Under the pieces are notes generated by a model, which worked only from the letters and a program-made list of their open reading frames with translations, searched no databases and was not told where the DNA came from. Of a stretch of 64,000 bases of DNA, positions 8,472 to 17,327 are shown piece after piece. The stretch covers positions 124,001 to 188,000 of the forward strand of contig NZ_BMGR01000009.1 in the NCBI RefSeq assembly GCF_014640295.1. Reading direction: 5' to 3'. Origin of the DNA: Paenibacillus abyssi (GTDB lineage Bacteria; Bacillota; Bacilli; Paenibacillales; Paenibacillaceae). The translations under genes and the position numbers were made by a program. Within the stretch, counting starts at the first letter, position 1, and each line of letters opens with the position of its first letter.

Positions 8472-10364
8472 ATGAGCCGTCGAAAATGGATTCTGTGGAC
8501 TGTTCCACTTGCTTTATTAGCCTTATTTCTCATAGGCAAGCCCTTATCTGAGCCAAGCGCACCTGGTCCTTCAACATATCCTTCGGCTGCATCTTCTGTT
8601 CAAAACGAGCATCGGTTAAAGATGGCAACCCTGCAAAACGATGTGAATGCAACAGCTATGCTGTGCTCGGCAGAATGTACCAAGGAAATGCGTCACGCGC
8701 TTACGAGCTCAAGCTCAACCCGTAACCGAAGACAGCTGATCCGGTCGATGATGGACAAACATCCTCATATGGAACATATGTTGTGGGTAGATAAAAAAGA
8801 ACCCTTCTCCCTTGGCGTTGTTCCGAGCGATATCAATTCCTTATACCATCAGCATCTGGAAAAGGCAAAAACCGCTCTATCCAAAGGCCAGCCATACGAT
8901 TCCGGAATGATCAATCAAAACGGTCACCACTACATGGTAATGGCCACGCCGGACCCTGATCGTTCCAACAAAGGCTCGGGATTAATCGGATTAGTTAGGC
9001 AAGATATTGTGAGGCAAGTCGAACGCCATCAACGGCGCAATCTACGATTAGTTCCATATCCCAGTGAAGGGCGCTATCGGACGGAATCAGTGGAACCCGG
9101 AACAACGAAGGATATCACCGTCGAAAATGGTGAAGACAATGGAAATTCCAGTCATTACCATATCAACGAGGTTGTTGTAAAATTCAAAAATGAGCCGGAA
9201 GCCGACCGTTTGCAGACGATACAAAAAGATATTAATGCCCAAGAAGTAAAGAGACTGGGGTATACGTACGTTTTCCGCTCTAAATCGATGAATGCTGAAC
9301 AAATGATGGATTATTTCAATACGAATTGTCAGCCTCAATATGTGGAGCCCCACTACTTATATTTAACCAATACGAAGGATTTTGATACAGATTCATCCAA
9401 GTTAACCCCTATTGTCCCTAATGATTCGCTCTATTCCGATTATCAATGGAATTTGCCTTCCATTGAAACAGAGCGAGGTTGGAACGTCACAAAAGGCAGT
9501 GATCAGGTTGTAGTCGCGGTCTTGGATACAGGAGTTCAAAGTGATCATCCCGACTTAACCGGACAACTCGTCAAAGGGATTAATATTGTCGATAAGAAAA
9601 ATGAGCCGCTCGACGACGTCGGCCACGGCACTCACGTAGCAGGCATCATCGCAGCCTCGGTAAATAACAATGAAGGCGTGGCCGGCCTTTCCTGGTATAA
9701 CAAAATCATGCCGGTCAAAGTGCTTAACGGGGAGGGTGCAGGGTCCACCTATTCAGTAGCCGAAGGCATAATTTGGGCTACCGATCATGGCGCAAAGGTC
9801 ATTAACATGAGTTTGGGCAATTACGCTTCCGCACAATTTTTACACGATGCAATCCGTTATGCTTATGACAATGATGTTGTGCTTGTTGCCGCCAGCGGCA
9901 ATGACAATACGGAGCGTCCCGGCTTTCCCGCCGCCTATCCGGAAGTGTTCGCGGTCGCGGCAACGGATAATAACAGGAAGAGGGCTCCCTTCTCCAATTA
10001 CGGAGAATACATTGACGCAGCTGCCCCGGGTGCCAGCATCGCCAGCACCTATAAGGACAGCCAGTATGCCGCATTATCGGGCACTTCCATGGCAAGTCCC
10101 CATGTAGCGGCTCTGGCGGCGTTGATCCGTTCCAAAAACCCGCAGCTCAAAAATCACGAAGTCATGCAAATTATGCGAAACACTTCCATTGACCTCGGAG
10201 CGCCGGGCAAGGATACTTACTTTGGATACGGCCAGATTGATGTTGCTCGCGCATTGGAAGCATCAAGCCCGTCAGTGTTATCTCTTGATCGAGTGTTATC
10301 TCTTGATCGCTTTAAAGAACAGGTCAAGCTTCGTTTAGCGCAAATTATTAAAGGTTATTATTAA
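8472..10364 (+). CDS. Membrane-anchored S8 subtilisin-like serine protease
   Basis: A 630-residue protease. The N-terminal SRRKWILWTVPLALLALFL (residues 2-20) is a signal anchor or signal peptide. Residues about 35-190 form an unassigned extracellular region. An I9-like propeptide follows (VNEVVVKFKNEPEADRLQTI ... YVEPHYLYL, about 230-300). The catalytic domain shows Asp in VLDTGVQSDHPDL, His in DVGHGTHVAGIIA, the oxyanion Asn in AASGNDN, and Ser in SGTSMASPHVAALAAL. The ATG at 8472 is chosen because GGAGG lies 9 bases upstream and the hydrophobic segment then starts the protein; an in-frame ATG at 8406 has no such site. The tail has a repeated VLSLDR. The gene stands alone and ends at a terminator. 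Its substrate is unknown. Confidence 0.92.
   Translation: MSRRKWILWTVPLALLALFLIGKPLSEPSAPGPSTYPSAASSVQNEHRLKMATLQNDVNATAMLCSAECTKEMRHALTSSSSTRNRRQLIRSMMDKHPHMEHMLWVDKKEPFSLGVVPSDINSLYHQHLEKAKTALSKGQPYDSGMINQNGHHYMVMATPDPDRSNKGSGLIGLVRQDIVRQVERHQRRNLRLVPYPSEGRYRTESVEPGTTKDITVENGEDNGNSSHYHINEVVVKFKNEPEADRLQTIQKDINAQEVKRLGYTYVFRSKSMNAEQMMDYFNTNCQPQYVEPHYLYLTNTKDFDTDSSKLTPIVPNDSLYSDYQWNLPSIETERGWNVTKGSDQVVVAVLDTGVQSDHPDLTGQLVKGINIVDKKNEPLDDVGHGTHVAGIIAASVNNNEGVAGLSWYNKIMPVKVLNGEGAGSTYSVAEGIIWATDHGAKVINMSLGNYASAQFLHDAIRYAYDNDVVLVAASGNDNTERPGFPAAYPEVFAVAATDNNRKRAPFSNYGEYIDAAAPGASIASTYKDSQYAALSGTSMASPHVAALAALIRSKNPQLKNHEVMQIMRNTSIDLGAPGKDTYFGYGQIDVARALEASSPSVLSLDRVLSLDRFKEQVKLRLAQIIKGYY
10275..10310 (+). 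repeat. 18-bp tandem duplication in the protease tail
   Basis: Two adjacent 18-base copies (gtgttatctcttgatcg plus one variable base) encode VLSLDR twice near the C-terminus of the subtilase. The only difference is the last base. This looks like a recent in-frame slippage or duplication. Confidence 0.9.
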
Positions 10365-10370
10365 AAACAA

Positions 10371-10416
10371 AAATGAACCGCCTGGGCATACAGCCTTCTG
10401 GCGGTTCATTTCATTT
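10371..10416 (+). terminator. Intrinsic terminator of the subtilase gene
   Basis: AAATGAACCGCC pairs perfectly with GGCGGTTCATTT across a 17-base loop, 6 bases after the stop codon. The T-rich tail is TCATTT. It also separates this gene from the convergent RNase P RNA. Confidence 0.85.
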
Positions 10417-10426
10417 ACAAGTTCGT

Positions 10427-10838
10427 GTCGGAAAGTTTGCCGTAAGCCGGGTTCTGTACTTCTTGTGGTTCAAACGGGAACGACCCTCCCACCATGAAGC
10501 GACAATCATCTATCTAGACCCTTCATTGCTGAAGGGTTCAAGCGACCAACCCGAACGCGCCCCGGTGCCAAGGCTGCGGCCCTTCGCCGCGGCGTTCTCT
10601 CGGTCTTGCTCCAGATGGGGTTTACCAGCCGCGTTGTCACCAACGCCGCTCGTGGTCTCTTACACCACGGTTCCACCCTTGCCTGTGCCTGCAAGCAGGC
10701 CATCGGCGGTCCATTTCTGTGGCACTATCCTTCAGCTCGCGCTGACTGGACGTTATCCAGCATCCTGCCCTATGGAGCCCGGACTTTCCTCTCGCAGCCT
10801 GCAGCTGCCAGCGATTGTCTGTCAAACTTTCCGGTGCA
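10427..10838 (-). ncRNA. rnpB: RNase P RNA (rnpB), class A-like
   Basis: This is the catalytic RNA that removes 5' leaders from precursor tRNAs. Conserved blocks read 5' to 3' on the minus strand: GAGGAAAGTCCGGGCTCC, CCGCCGATGGCC, GCAAGGGTG, GTAAGAGACCACGAGCGG, GGCTGGTAAACCCC, TAGATAGATGATTGTC and CAGAACCCGGCTTA. The ends GGAAAGTTTG and CAAACTTTCC pair as the terminal helix. The order and content of these blocks resemble the E. coli class A RNA and lack the class B sequences of B. subtilis. The length is about 410 nt. Ends are inferred from the terminal helix and promoter, and are accurate only to several bases. Confidence 0.95.
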
Positions 10839-10844
10839 TTGCTT

Positions 10845-10873
10845 AGTATACAAGGAAACGGACAAAACCTCAA
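10845..10873 (-). promoter_or_regulatory. Sigma-A promoter of rnpB
   Basis: The minus strand carries TTGAGG (10868-10873), a 17-base spacer and TATACT (10845-10850). The -10 box ends about 7 bases before the inferred RNA start. Confidence 0.75.
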
Positions 10874-10899
10874 CCCACCGGTCGTTATTACCACAACAT

Positions 10900-12015
10900 T
10901 TACAGGAAAAGAAAAGGCTCCGTATGAACTTTGGAAGCAACTGCCTCTGTCGCGTACCTACGTCCGGCAAGCGCCTCCCCCAGCCATTGCGCTACTCTTG
11001 GCTTCATAATTTTCTCAATATTGTGGCCCGGGTCAATGATCGACAGCCCCGCAGCCAAAGCATCATGCGCGGTATGATAATCGATATCCCCTGTTACCAG
11101 CACATCCGCACCGGCAAAAAGCGCGTGCCGCGTATATTTTGCGCCTGAACCGCCAAGCACGGCTACTTTCCGGACGGTTTGCTGCCCATTCCCCACGACT
11201 CTGACAAAAGGCACGTCAAATGCTTGCTTTACTTTATCCGCCAGCGCTTTAAGCGGCACCGGTTCAGGAAGCTTGCCTACCCTCCCCAAACCAAAGGAAC
11301 GGCCTTTGAGATCCATCGGGTATAGATCATAAGCGACTTCCTCATACGGATGCGCCTTCAGCATCGCCTGCACGACCTGCCGCTGTGCGCTCTGCGGCAC
11401 AACGGTCTCTACGCGAATCTCTTTGACGCGCTCAAGCTTGCCTTGTTTTCCTATGAAAGGATCCGTGCCTTCTCCAGGGAGAAATGTACCAGTACCTTCA
11501 ATATTGAAGCTGCAGTTGCTGTAATGTCCGATTCCACCTGCTCCGGCTTGCCAGATCGCCTCCAGCACCTTTTCATGATGCGACTGAGGCACAAACACAA
11601 CCAGCTTATGCAGCTTGTCCGTATGGACCTCCTCTAAGCTCTCACGACCCTGTAAGCCAAGCATTTCAGCCATCCAATCATTAATGCCCCCTTCTGCCAC
11701 ATCCAGATTGGTATGGGCAATATAGACGGCTATATCATTTTTAATCAGCTTTTCGTACAGTTTGCCGGCAGGCGTCGAAAAATCCAGCTTTGCAAGAGGC
11801 CGGAAGATAATGGCATGATGCGCAATAATCAGTTCCGCACCGATCGCAATCGCTTCTTCAACTACCGCATCTGTAACATCCAATGCGATAAGCACTTTGC
11901 TGATTTCTTTCTGCAGCGTACCAAGCTGCAGCCCGATTTTATCTCCTTCAACCGCATAATGCTTCGGAGCGAGCTGCTCCATCAATTGTACTACCGTTTG
12001 GCCGTTGGCAAACAA
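10900..12015 (-). CDS. Nif3-like dinuclear metal center protein (YqfO family)
   Basis: A 371-residue protein of the Nif3/YqfO family, whose members form hexameric toroids with a dinuclear metal site; GTP cyclohydrolase I type 2 annotation is common but weakly founded. The metal-binding AELIIAHHAIIFRPL is near residue 60, and the C-terminal half shows GGSGAKY and VTGDIDYHTAHDA. The long form carries the central PII-like insertion found in Bacillus proteins. The TTG at 12015 is chosen because GGGAGG lies 7 bases upstream. It overlaps the end of trmK by 25 bases, which fits translational coupling and the conserved sigA-trmK-nif3 order. Confidence 0.92.
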   Translation of the reverse strand: MFANGQTVVQLMEQLAPKHYAVEGDKIGLQLGTLQKEISKVLIALDVTDAVVEEAIAIGAELIIAHHAIIFRPLAKLDFSTPAGKLYEKLIKNDIAVYIAHTNLDVAEGGINDWMAEMLGLQGRESLEEVHTDKLHKLVVFVPQSHHEKVLEAIWQAGAGGIGHYSNCSFNIEGTGTFLPGEGTDPFIGKQGKLERVKEIRVETVVPQSAQRQVVQAMLKAHPYEEVAYDLYPMDLKGRSFGLGRVGKLPEPVPLKALADKVKQAFDVPFVRVVGNGQQTVRKVAVLGGSGAKYTRHALFAGADVLVTGDIDYHTAHDALAAGLSIIDPGHNIEKIMKPRVAQWLGEALAGRRYATEAVASKVHTEPFLFL

Positions 12016-12764
12016 TCCAGCACCTCCCTAATTTGTCGGATTTCTTCACGGAAGGCCGCTTCCTTTTCCCGTGATTCGGCCGCATCCGATTCCGACAGCT
12101 TAATACAGATCTTTTCAAGCTTGCAAAGCTCCGACTCCCACTTTTTCTTCCAGACCTCAACTGGCTCACTGACAAGCCACGGCCCTAATGTATAAAGCCA
12201 TTCCTGTGACAGCTTGCCGCCATCATTTAGCTGAATACGATCGGGATTGTATAATTCATCATTTAGCTCTTTGGCTCTGTCTGAACGGACAGCGTGAAGA
12301 ATCTCGTACGTTTTCCCGTCTTCCTCAATAATTTGCTCCCCCGTTAAATACCAATTCTCCTTAACAAGCCAGCGGCGCACGAGATCCTCGCCGACATTGG
12401 GCTGAAGCACAAGCTCGGTTACGCCTTCCAGCTTGCCTTGCCGGAGCCCTTCTTCGAGGATGTCTCTAATTAATCCCCCGCCCATTCCCGCAATCGTAAT
12501 CGCATCCACTTCGCCAGCAGATAAAACAGACAGCCCGTTTCCTTCGCGAACGTCGATGCGCGAGCTTAGTCCCGCATCCCTCACTTGCTTGCGAGCCGCT
12601 GCGAGCGGCCCCGGATTCAGTTCTCCGGCTATGACAAACGGGCTTTTGCCGGATTGTATCAGGTAGACCGGCAGCAGCGCGTGATCCGAGCCGATATCGG
12701 CCACCCGATGTCCATTGCCAATCTGTTCGAATATTCCCATAAGACGTTTTGAGATTTTTAACAT
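11991..12764 (-). CDS. trmK: tRNA (adenine(22)-N1)-methyltransferase TrmK
   Basis: A 257-residue SAM-dependent enzyme that methylates N1 of A22 in tRNA. The Rossmann SAM motif VADIGSDHALLPVYL is near residue 22, and AITIAGMGGGLIRDIL around residue 88 matches the family catalytic region. The C-terminal third is a predicted coiled coil (KKWESELCKLEKICIK and onward). The ATG at 12764 overlaps the upstream stop codon as TAATG, so coupling to the membrane protein gene is likely; an ATG at 12785 would lie inside that gene. B. subtilis YqfN (TrmK) has the same position between sigA and yqfO. Confidence 0.93.
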   Translation of the reverse strand: MLKISKRLMGIFEQIGNGHRVADIGSDHALLPVYLIQSGKSPFVIAGELNPGPLAAARKQVRDAGLSSRIDVREGNGLSVLSAGEVDAITIAGMGGGLIRDILEEGLRQGKLEGVTELVLQPNVGEDLVRRWLVKENWYLTGEQIIEEDGKTYEILHAVRSDRAKELNDELYNPDRIQLNDGGKLSQEWLYTLGPWLVSEPVEVWKKKWESELCKLEKICIKLSESDAAESREKEAAFREEIRQIREVLDCLPTAKR

Positions 12765-13591
12765 TAAGCTACCCACGCAATCCATTTTTTTCGAAGGGAG
12801 AACAATAAGATGCCTCCAATCGTTATTTTACTAATAAGCTGAACCTGAAGCCACTGTGCTTCACTCGTCAGAAATGCGTTATAAACTTCCGGCATAAGCC
12901 AAAGCAGCGCAGATGTTAAGAAAATAACAGCTGCCGCTTGCTTGGACCAACGATGCACAAACCAGCTTAACCAACCGAAAAGAAATGACGCCGGAACCCA
13001 AAATAATTGAATATCATACCAAGCGGGTTGATCCGCGCTGCGGGATAACAGCAAAGCATACACCATGATCGCTCCAATCCATCCGCACAGATGAAGCAGC
13101 GCAATTCGGGCGCCGATGCCATAACCGATCCAGAACAAAGCGCATAAAGCCAGGTACCCTGTCTTCCAGCCCCACTCGCTCAGCTGATGAAGCTCCAACA
13201 TATAGAGCCCGCCCAGCAGCATAATAACCATTCCCACACTGATCAAAGCTAATCCTGCCGCTTCATTTCGTGTTCGAATACGCTGTCCCAAAACCATGAA
13301 TAAAACGAAAAAAATAGACAGTATCGTTATTTGCATTGCCGGATGAAAAAAGTTAAAATAAAGAGCAACAAAACAAATCAAGGAAATCAATCCAAAAAAA
13401 AGAAACCAATGTTTCCCTTTCGAACGCTGTAGTGCTGATGCCGCTTTACCTGTCAAACCTGAAGGCGGCCGCTGCGTCGGATCATCTAAATACAGATTCA
13501 GCAGGAAATCACAATAATGATCTGGAAGCAGCTTGCTTCGCTGCCAATGTTCGATTTCTTTGATTATCGTTTTTCGACGCTCCTGCTCCAT
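12764..13591 (-). CDS. Polytopic membrane protein, DUF2157-like N-terminus
   Basis: A 275-residue protein with a ~60-residue soluble N-terminus followed by about eight hydrophobic segments. The start RRKTIIKEIEHWQRSKLLP resembles DUF2157 proteins, in which a short cytoplasmic helix pair precedes a membrane bundle. No enzymatic motif is visible. It sits between sigA and trmK, downstream of the sigA terminator, and overlaps trmK by TAATG. This gene has no counterpart at the same place in B. subtilis as far as I know. The function is unknown. Confidence 0.75.
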   Translation of the reverse strand: MEQERRKTIIKEIEHWQRSKLLPDHYCDFLLNLYLDDPTQRPPSGLTGKAASALQRSKGKHWFLFFGLISLICFVALYFNFFHPAMQITILSIFFVLFMVLGQRIRTRNEAAGLALISVGMVIMLLGGLYMLELHQLSEWGWKTGYLALCALFWIGYGIGARIALLHLCGWIGAIMVYALLLSRSADQPAWYDIQLFWVPASFLFGWLSWFVHRWSKQAAAVIFLTSALLWLMPEVYNAFLTSEAQWLQVQLISKITIGGILLFSLRKKWIAWVA

Positions 13592-13651
13592 TCTTCCATG
13601 TTCCTCTCCATAGGAAGGATAATTAGGTGAGACCTATACCTGCTTATTTTG

Positions 13652-13685
13652 AAAAAAAGACCTTGCTGCATAGAGCAGAAAGGTC
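13652..13685 (-). terminator. Terminator after sigA
   Basis: On the minus strand GACCTT-CTGC pairs with GCAG-AAGGTC, followed by TTTTTTT. It lies 9 bases after the sigA stop codon. Confidence 0.88.
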
Positions 13686-13694
13686 AGGCCGGGT

Positions 13695-14822
13695 TTATTC
13701 CAAGAAATCCTTCAAACGTTTGCTGCGGCTTGGATGACGCAGCTTGCGCAGTGCTTTGGCTTCGATCTGGCGAATTCTTTCGCGCGTTACGCCAAACACT
13801 TTACCAACTTCCTCAAGTGTACGGGTCCGCCCATCATCTAATCCAAAACGAAGACGCAGTACATTCTCTTCCCGTTCCGTTAACGTGTCAAGCACATCTT
13901 CCAACTGCTCTTTAAGAAGCTCATAAGCAGCGGCATCCGCAGGAGCAAGCGCCTCCTGATCCTCGATAAAATCTCCGAGATGCGAATCATCCTCTTCACC
14001 GATCGGTGTTTCCAGCGATACAGGCTCTTGAGCAATTTTCATAATCTCTCGAACTTTATCTGTGCTTAGGTCCATCTCAGCCGCAATTTCCTCCGGCGTC
14101 GGTTCTCTCCCGAGCTCTTGAAGCAATTGACGGGAAACGCGAATCAATTTGTTGATGGTCTCCACCATATGAACAGGAATACGGATCGTACGTGCCTGAT
14201 CGGCAATCGCGCGAGTGATCGCTTGGCGAATCCACCATGTCGCATACGTACTGAACTTGTACCCTTTCGTATGGTCGAACTTTTCCACCGCTTTGATCAA
14301 GCCCATGTTGCCTTCCTGAATCAAATCAAGGAACAGCATTCCGCGGCCTACATAACGTTTGGCGATGCTGACAACAAGCCGCAGGTTCGCTTCCGCAAGT
14401 CTGCGCTTCGCCTCTTCATCACCTTTCTCAATCCGCTTAGCCAGTTCAACTTCATCGTCTGCGGAAAGAAGCGGAACACGTCCGATCTCCTTCAAGTACA
14501 TACGAACGGGGTCATTGATCTTAATGCCCGGCGGCAATGCCAGGTCATCGTCAAAGCTGAAGTCATCATTCTCCCGGTCGTGGTCATCGCTGCCGCCAAT
14601 CGGCAAATCCTCGTCTCTTTCATTGACAACCTCGATACCGATATCATCAAGTTGTTCGAAAAACTCGTCCATTTGCTCAGGATCTTGATCGAAAGGAGAA
14701 AGTTTCTCTACAATCTCCTTATAAGATAAAGATGACCTTTTCTTACCCTGTTCAATCAGTTGCTCCTTGACCAGCTCCAGCTTTTGCTCGGTATCTAGTT
14801 CAGTATGTTGATCATTCGCCAT
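13695..14822 (-). CDS. sigA: RNA polymerase primary sigma factor SigA (RpoD)
   Basis: A 375-residue housekeeping sigma factor. Region 1.1 (residues 1-75) and an acidic linker are followed by region 1.2 ([16 protein letters not shown]), region 2 with [17 protein letters not shown] and [15 protein letters not shown], region 3, and region 4.2 with [20 protein letters not shown]. The length equals that of Bacillus SigA. GGGAGGAGGGAG lies before the ATG. It follows dnaG by 18 bases (the macromolecular synthesis operon without rpsU) and ends at a strong terminator. Confidence 0.98.
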   Translation of the reverse strand: MANDQHTELDTEQKLELVKEQLIEQGKKRSSLSYKEIVEKLSPFDQDPEQMDEFFEQLDDIGIEVVNERDEDLPIGGSDDHDRENDDFSFDDDLALPPGIKINDPVRMYLKEIGRVPLLSADDEVELAKRIEKGDEEAKRRLAEANLRLVVSIAKRYVGRGMLFLDLIQEGNMGLIKAVEKFDHTKGYKFSTYATWWIRQAITRAIADQARTIRIPVHMVETINKLIRVSRQLLQELGREPTPEEIAAEMDLSTDKVREIMKIAQEPVSLETPIGEEDDSHLGDFIEDQEALAPADAAAYELLKEQLEDVLDTLTEREENVLRLRFGLDDGRTRTLEEVGKVFGVTRERIRQIEAKALRKLRHPSRSKRLKDFLE

Positions 14823-14840
14823 CTTCCGACTCCCTCCTCC

Positions 14841-16688
14841 CTAGAACCGATCGTCCAGTTCAGCATTCAGCTGTCTCTCTAGGGCGTTAATCTCACTAAA
14901 AATTTGTGCAGCCAGCACGTTGTTCCCGGAACGTTCCGCACGCACCCATTCATCTCTTCTCTGCTCCAAAAACCGCAGTTTTTGTTCTTTCTGAATCACT
15001 CTTACGTAGCGGTCCATCAACTGCAGATCAAACGGTGAATTGTCGTCCATCATCAGAATCGAAGAAGCTGCCCTCTCTAGGCGATCGTCCTGAAGCGTTG
15101 CGATAAACCGGCTGACATCCGGATCATTGCCTTGTGCATAATAAGCATATAAGTAAGCAGCAAGAGCTGCGTGATCCTCTATTACAAAAGCATCGCCCAG
15201 CTTTTCATAAACAGCGCTTGCCACTTCTGCATCCTGCAGCATCATGAGCAGTAAATGCCGCTCCGCCTTCTGGTAAGCTGGAACAACCGGCGGCGGTCCC
15301 GCTGTACGGCGTTTTTCATTCATACCATTATTCCACGAATTATCGTTATTATCCCCTGCCGGCCGCATTTTTTGCAATTGCATCCGTATTTGGTGGCAAT
15401 CCTGCTTCAAGGTGTCGAGTGAAACCTCAAATTCGCGGGCCAGCTCTTTTAAATAAAATTCGCGTTCAATCGTCGATTCCAATTCAGCGATCATACTGAC
15501 CGCTTCCATGACGTAATTTTTGCGCCCTTCTTCTTCTACCATTGTATGGTGTTTTCTAGAATATATAAGTCTAAATTTCATGGCAGAGACAGGCTGCGAA
15601 ATCACTTCACGGACAAAAGCGTCGGTTCCCTTTGCCGTAATATACTCGTCTGGATCCATTCCTTTCGGAAGTAATGCAACGGCCTGCTTTACACGCGCTT
15701 TCTCAAGCAGCGGAATTGTCTTGAGAATAGCTGCTTGTCCGGCATTATCACCGTCATAACAGATCACAACCTCATCGGCATTGCGGCGGATGATCTCGAC
15801 ATGCTCCTCCGTAAGCGCCGTTCCCATCGTAGCCACGCCATTCTTAACGCCTGCGCTCCAAGCTTTTATCACATCCATATAACCCTCGAAAAGAACGAGT
15901 TGACCGGTCTTGCGAATATCCGGTCTGGCTTGATGGAAGTGATAAAGATTTTTGCTTTTATTAAATAATACGGTTTCGGGCGAGTTTAGATATTTGGGCT
16001 GTCCATCTCCCATGATACGCCCCGCAAATGCGATGACTTTGCCTTCACGGTTCCACAACGGGAACATGACACGGTCCCGGAAGCGGTCCACATAACCGGT
16101 TCCATCGCTCTTAGGAGAGAGCAGTCCTCCTCTTTCCATCAAAGCCGGATCGTACTCCCGCTTGGTCAAAAATTTGAACAGTACATCCCAGTTGTTTGGC
16201 GCATAACCGATCATGAATTGCTCGATGAGCTTGTCCGTCAAGCCTCTGGACCTCAGATATTCTTTTGCCGGTCGGCCAGCCTCCGTATTATTTAATAAAT
16301 AATGATAAAACTTCGCAGATAATTCATGGGCCGTTAACAGGATGTCTCTTTCTCGCTGCATAGGGGTCGGATCGGACGCTTGCGGTGTCCATGTTACCGC
16401 AATGCCGGCATTCTCGGCCATCACGCGTACGGCTTCCGGAAAGGAGTACCCTTCCATCAATCCTACAAACTTGATCACATCGCCGCCTTGACCGCATCCA
16501 TAACAATGAAAGATTTGTTTGTCCGGCGTAACGGTAAACGAAGGCGTCTTCTCGGAATGAAACGGGCAAAGCCCTTTCATGTATTTCCCCTGTTTGGTGA
16601 GATGAACGTACCTGCCGACCGTTTCCACGATATCGTGGTGCCGGAGCACCTCTTTGATAACTGTCTCCGGAATCATGCCGCTGGACAT
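14841..16688 (-). CDS. dnaG: DNA primase DnaG
   Basis: A 615-residue primase that makes RNA primers for replication. The N-terminal zinc ribbon is C-P-F-H (GLCPFHSEKTPSF, residues about 40-53) and CYGCGQGGD; the TOPRIM core shows VLFEGYMDVI and VICYDGDNAG; the C-terminal helicase-binding region follows. AAGGTGATC, an extended match to the 16S 3' end, lies just upstream. The ATG at 16688 has better spacing than the adjacent ATG at 16691; either is possible. It lies between the YqxD gene and sigA, as in B. subtilis. Confidence 0.97.
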   Translation of the reverse strand: MSSGMIPETVIKEVLRHHDIVETVGRYVHLTKQGKYMKGLCPFHSEKTPSFTVTPDKQIFHCYGCGQGGDVIKFVGLMEGYSFPEAVRVMAENAGIAVTWTPQASDPTPMQRERDILLTAHELSAKFYHYLLNNTEAGRPAKEYLRSRGLTDKLIEQFMIGYAPNNWDVLFKFLTKREYDPALMERGGLLSPKSDGTGYVDRFRDRVMFPLWNREGKVIAFAGRIMGDGQPKYLNSPETVLFNKSKNLYHFHQARPDIRKTGQLVLFEGYMDVIKAWSAGVKNGVATMGTALTEEHVEIIRRNADEVVICYDGDNAGQAAILKTIPLLEKARVKQAVALLPKGMDPDEYITAKGTDAFVREVISQPVSAMKFRLIYSRKHHTMVEEEGRKNYVMEAVSMIAELESTIEREFYLKELAREFEVSLDTLKQDCHQIRMQLQKMRPAGDNNDNSWNNGMNEKRRTAGPPPVVPAYQKAERHLLLMMLQDAEVASAVYEKLGDAFVIEDHAALAAYLYAYYAQGNDPDVSRFIATLQDDRLERAASSILMMDDNSPFDLQLMDRYVRVIQKEQKLRFLEQRRDEWVRAERSGNNVLAAQIFSEINALERQLNAELDDRF

Positions 16689-16735
16689 CATAGATCACCT
16701 TCATCCTAATAACACGTAATACTATTCGCTATGCT

Positions 16736-17194
16736 TCACCGATCTCCTGCAAATTCCTGCAAAACTTTTGTCAGCTTTTGTTGAAAACGTCTGCGATCTT
16801 CGTCCGTCATGGCGCGAGGTCCTTTGGTTCTGCCCCCGCCGCGCCGCTGCTTGGCCAATTCATGCCGGCGTTCCATCAGAAAATCGATCGTTGAATCTTC
16901 ATACCTCTGTCCCCGGTTTGACAGGACAACCGCACCCTTTGCAAGCGTGATCGTTGCAAGCCCAAAGTCTTGGGTAATGACAATATCGCCCCGCTTAACA
17001 CGATTGGAAATATAGAGATCCACGGATTGGTCGCTTCGGTCGACCTGAACAACTTCGACGCCAGCTTCCGGTTCAAGCCGATGATCATAGGAGGCTACCA
17101 TCAGTACGGGCACATTGAAATGGCGGGCCGTATCAATAATTTCTCTTTTGACAGGACAGGCGTCACCATCAACAACAATTGTAGATCTATTTAT
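16736..17194 (-). CDS. YaiI/YqxD family protein (DUF188) with non-standard start codon
   Basis: The conserved family N-terminus, IVVDGDACPVKREI, is encoded in frame at about 17138-17179, and the body (VITQDFGLATITLAKGAVV and onward) continues to 16736. No ATG, GTG or TTG precedes this motif before an in-frame stop at 17207-17209. The first standard start is a GTG at 17113, which would remove the motif. The interval given begins at an ATA (17194), where the family start would be expected; an ATT at 17179 is another option. Total length would be 152 residues, the size of E. coli YaiI. The fold is PIN/NYN-like with possible nuclease activity. Position between the PPDK regulator and dnaG matches yqxD. 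Confidence 0.75.
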   Translation of the reverse strand: MNRSTIVVDGDACPVKREIIDTARHFNVPVLMVASYDHRLEPEAGVEVVQVDRSDQSVDLYISNRVKRGDIVITQDFGLATITLAKGAVVLSNRGQRYEDSTIDFLMERRHELAKQRRGGGRTKGPRAMTDEDRRRFQQKLTKVLQEFAGDR

Positions 17195-17236
17195 CCCAAA
17201 GATACATCACCGCAATTTCTGGTAAACTTCCGTAAT

Positions 17237-17242
17237 ATTATA
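17237..17242 (-). promoter_or_regulatory. Candidate -10 element upstream of the YqxD gene
   Basis: TATAAT on the minus strand lies just after the terminator of the PPDK regulator gene and about 43 bases before the likely start of translation. No clear -35 box is seen 17 bases upstream, where the terminator T-run sits. Confidence 0.4.
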
Positions 17243-17254
17243 TACGATGAAAGT

Positions 17255-17296
17255 TAAAAAAATCCTGCTGCCGTTCCAATGATATTCAGGATTTTG
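17255..17296 (-). terminator. Terminator after the PPDK regulator gene
   Basis: AAATCCTG pairs with CAGGATTT around a ~19-base loop on the minus strand, followed by TTTTTT. Confidence 0.75.
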
Positions 17297-17327
17297 AATT
17301 TTTTTTGTCGAACTGAATCGAAGACGG

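Noticed and set aside
14118-14729. 203-codon plus-strand frame opposite sigA
   Set aside because: It overlaps sigA fully and has no start signal.
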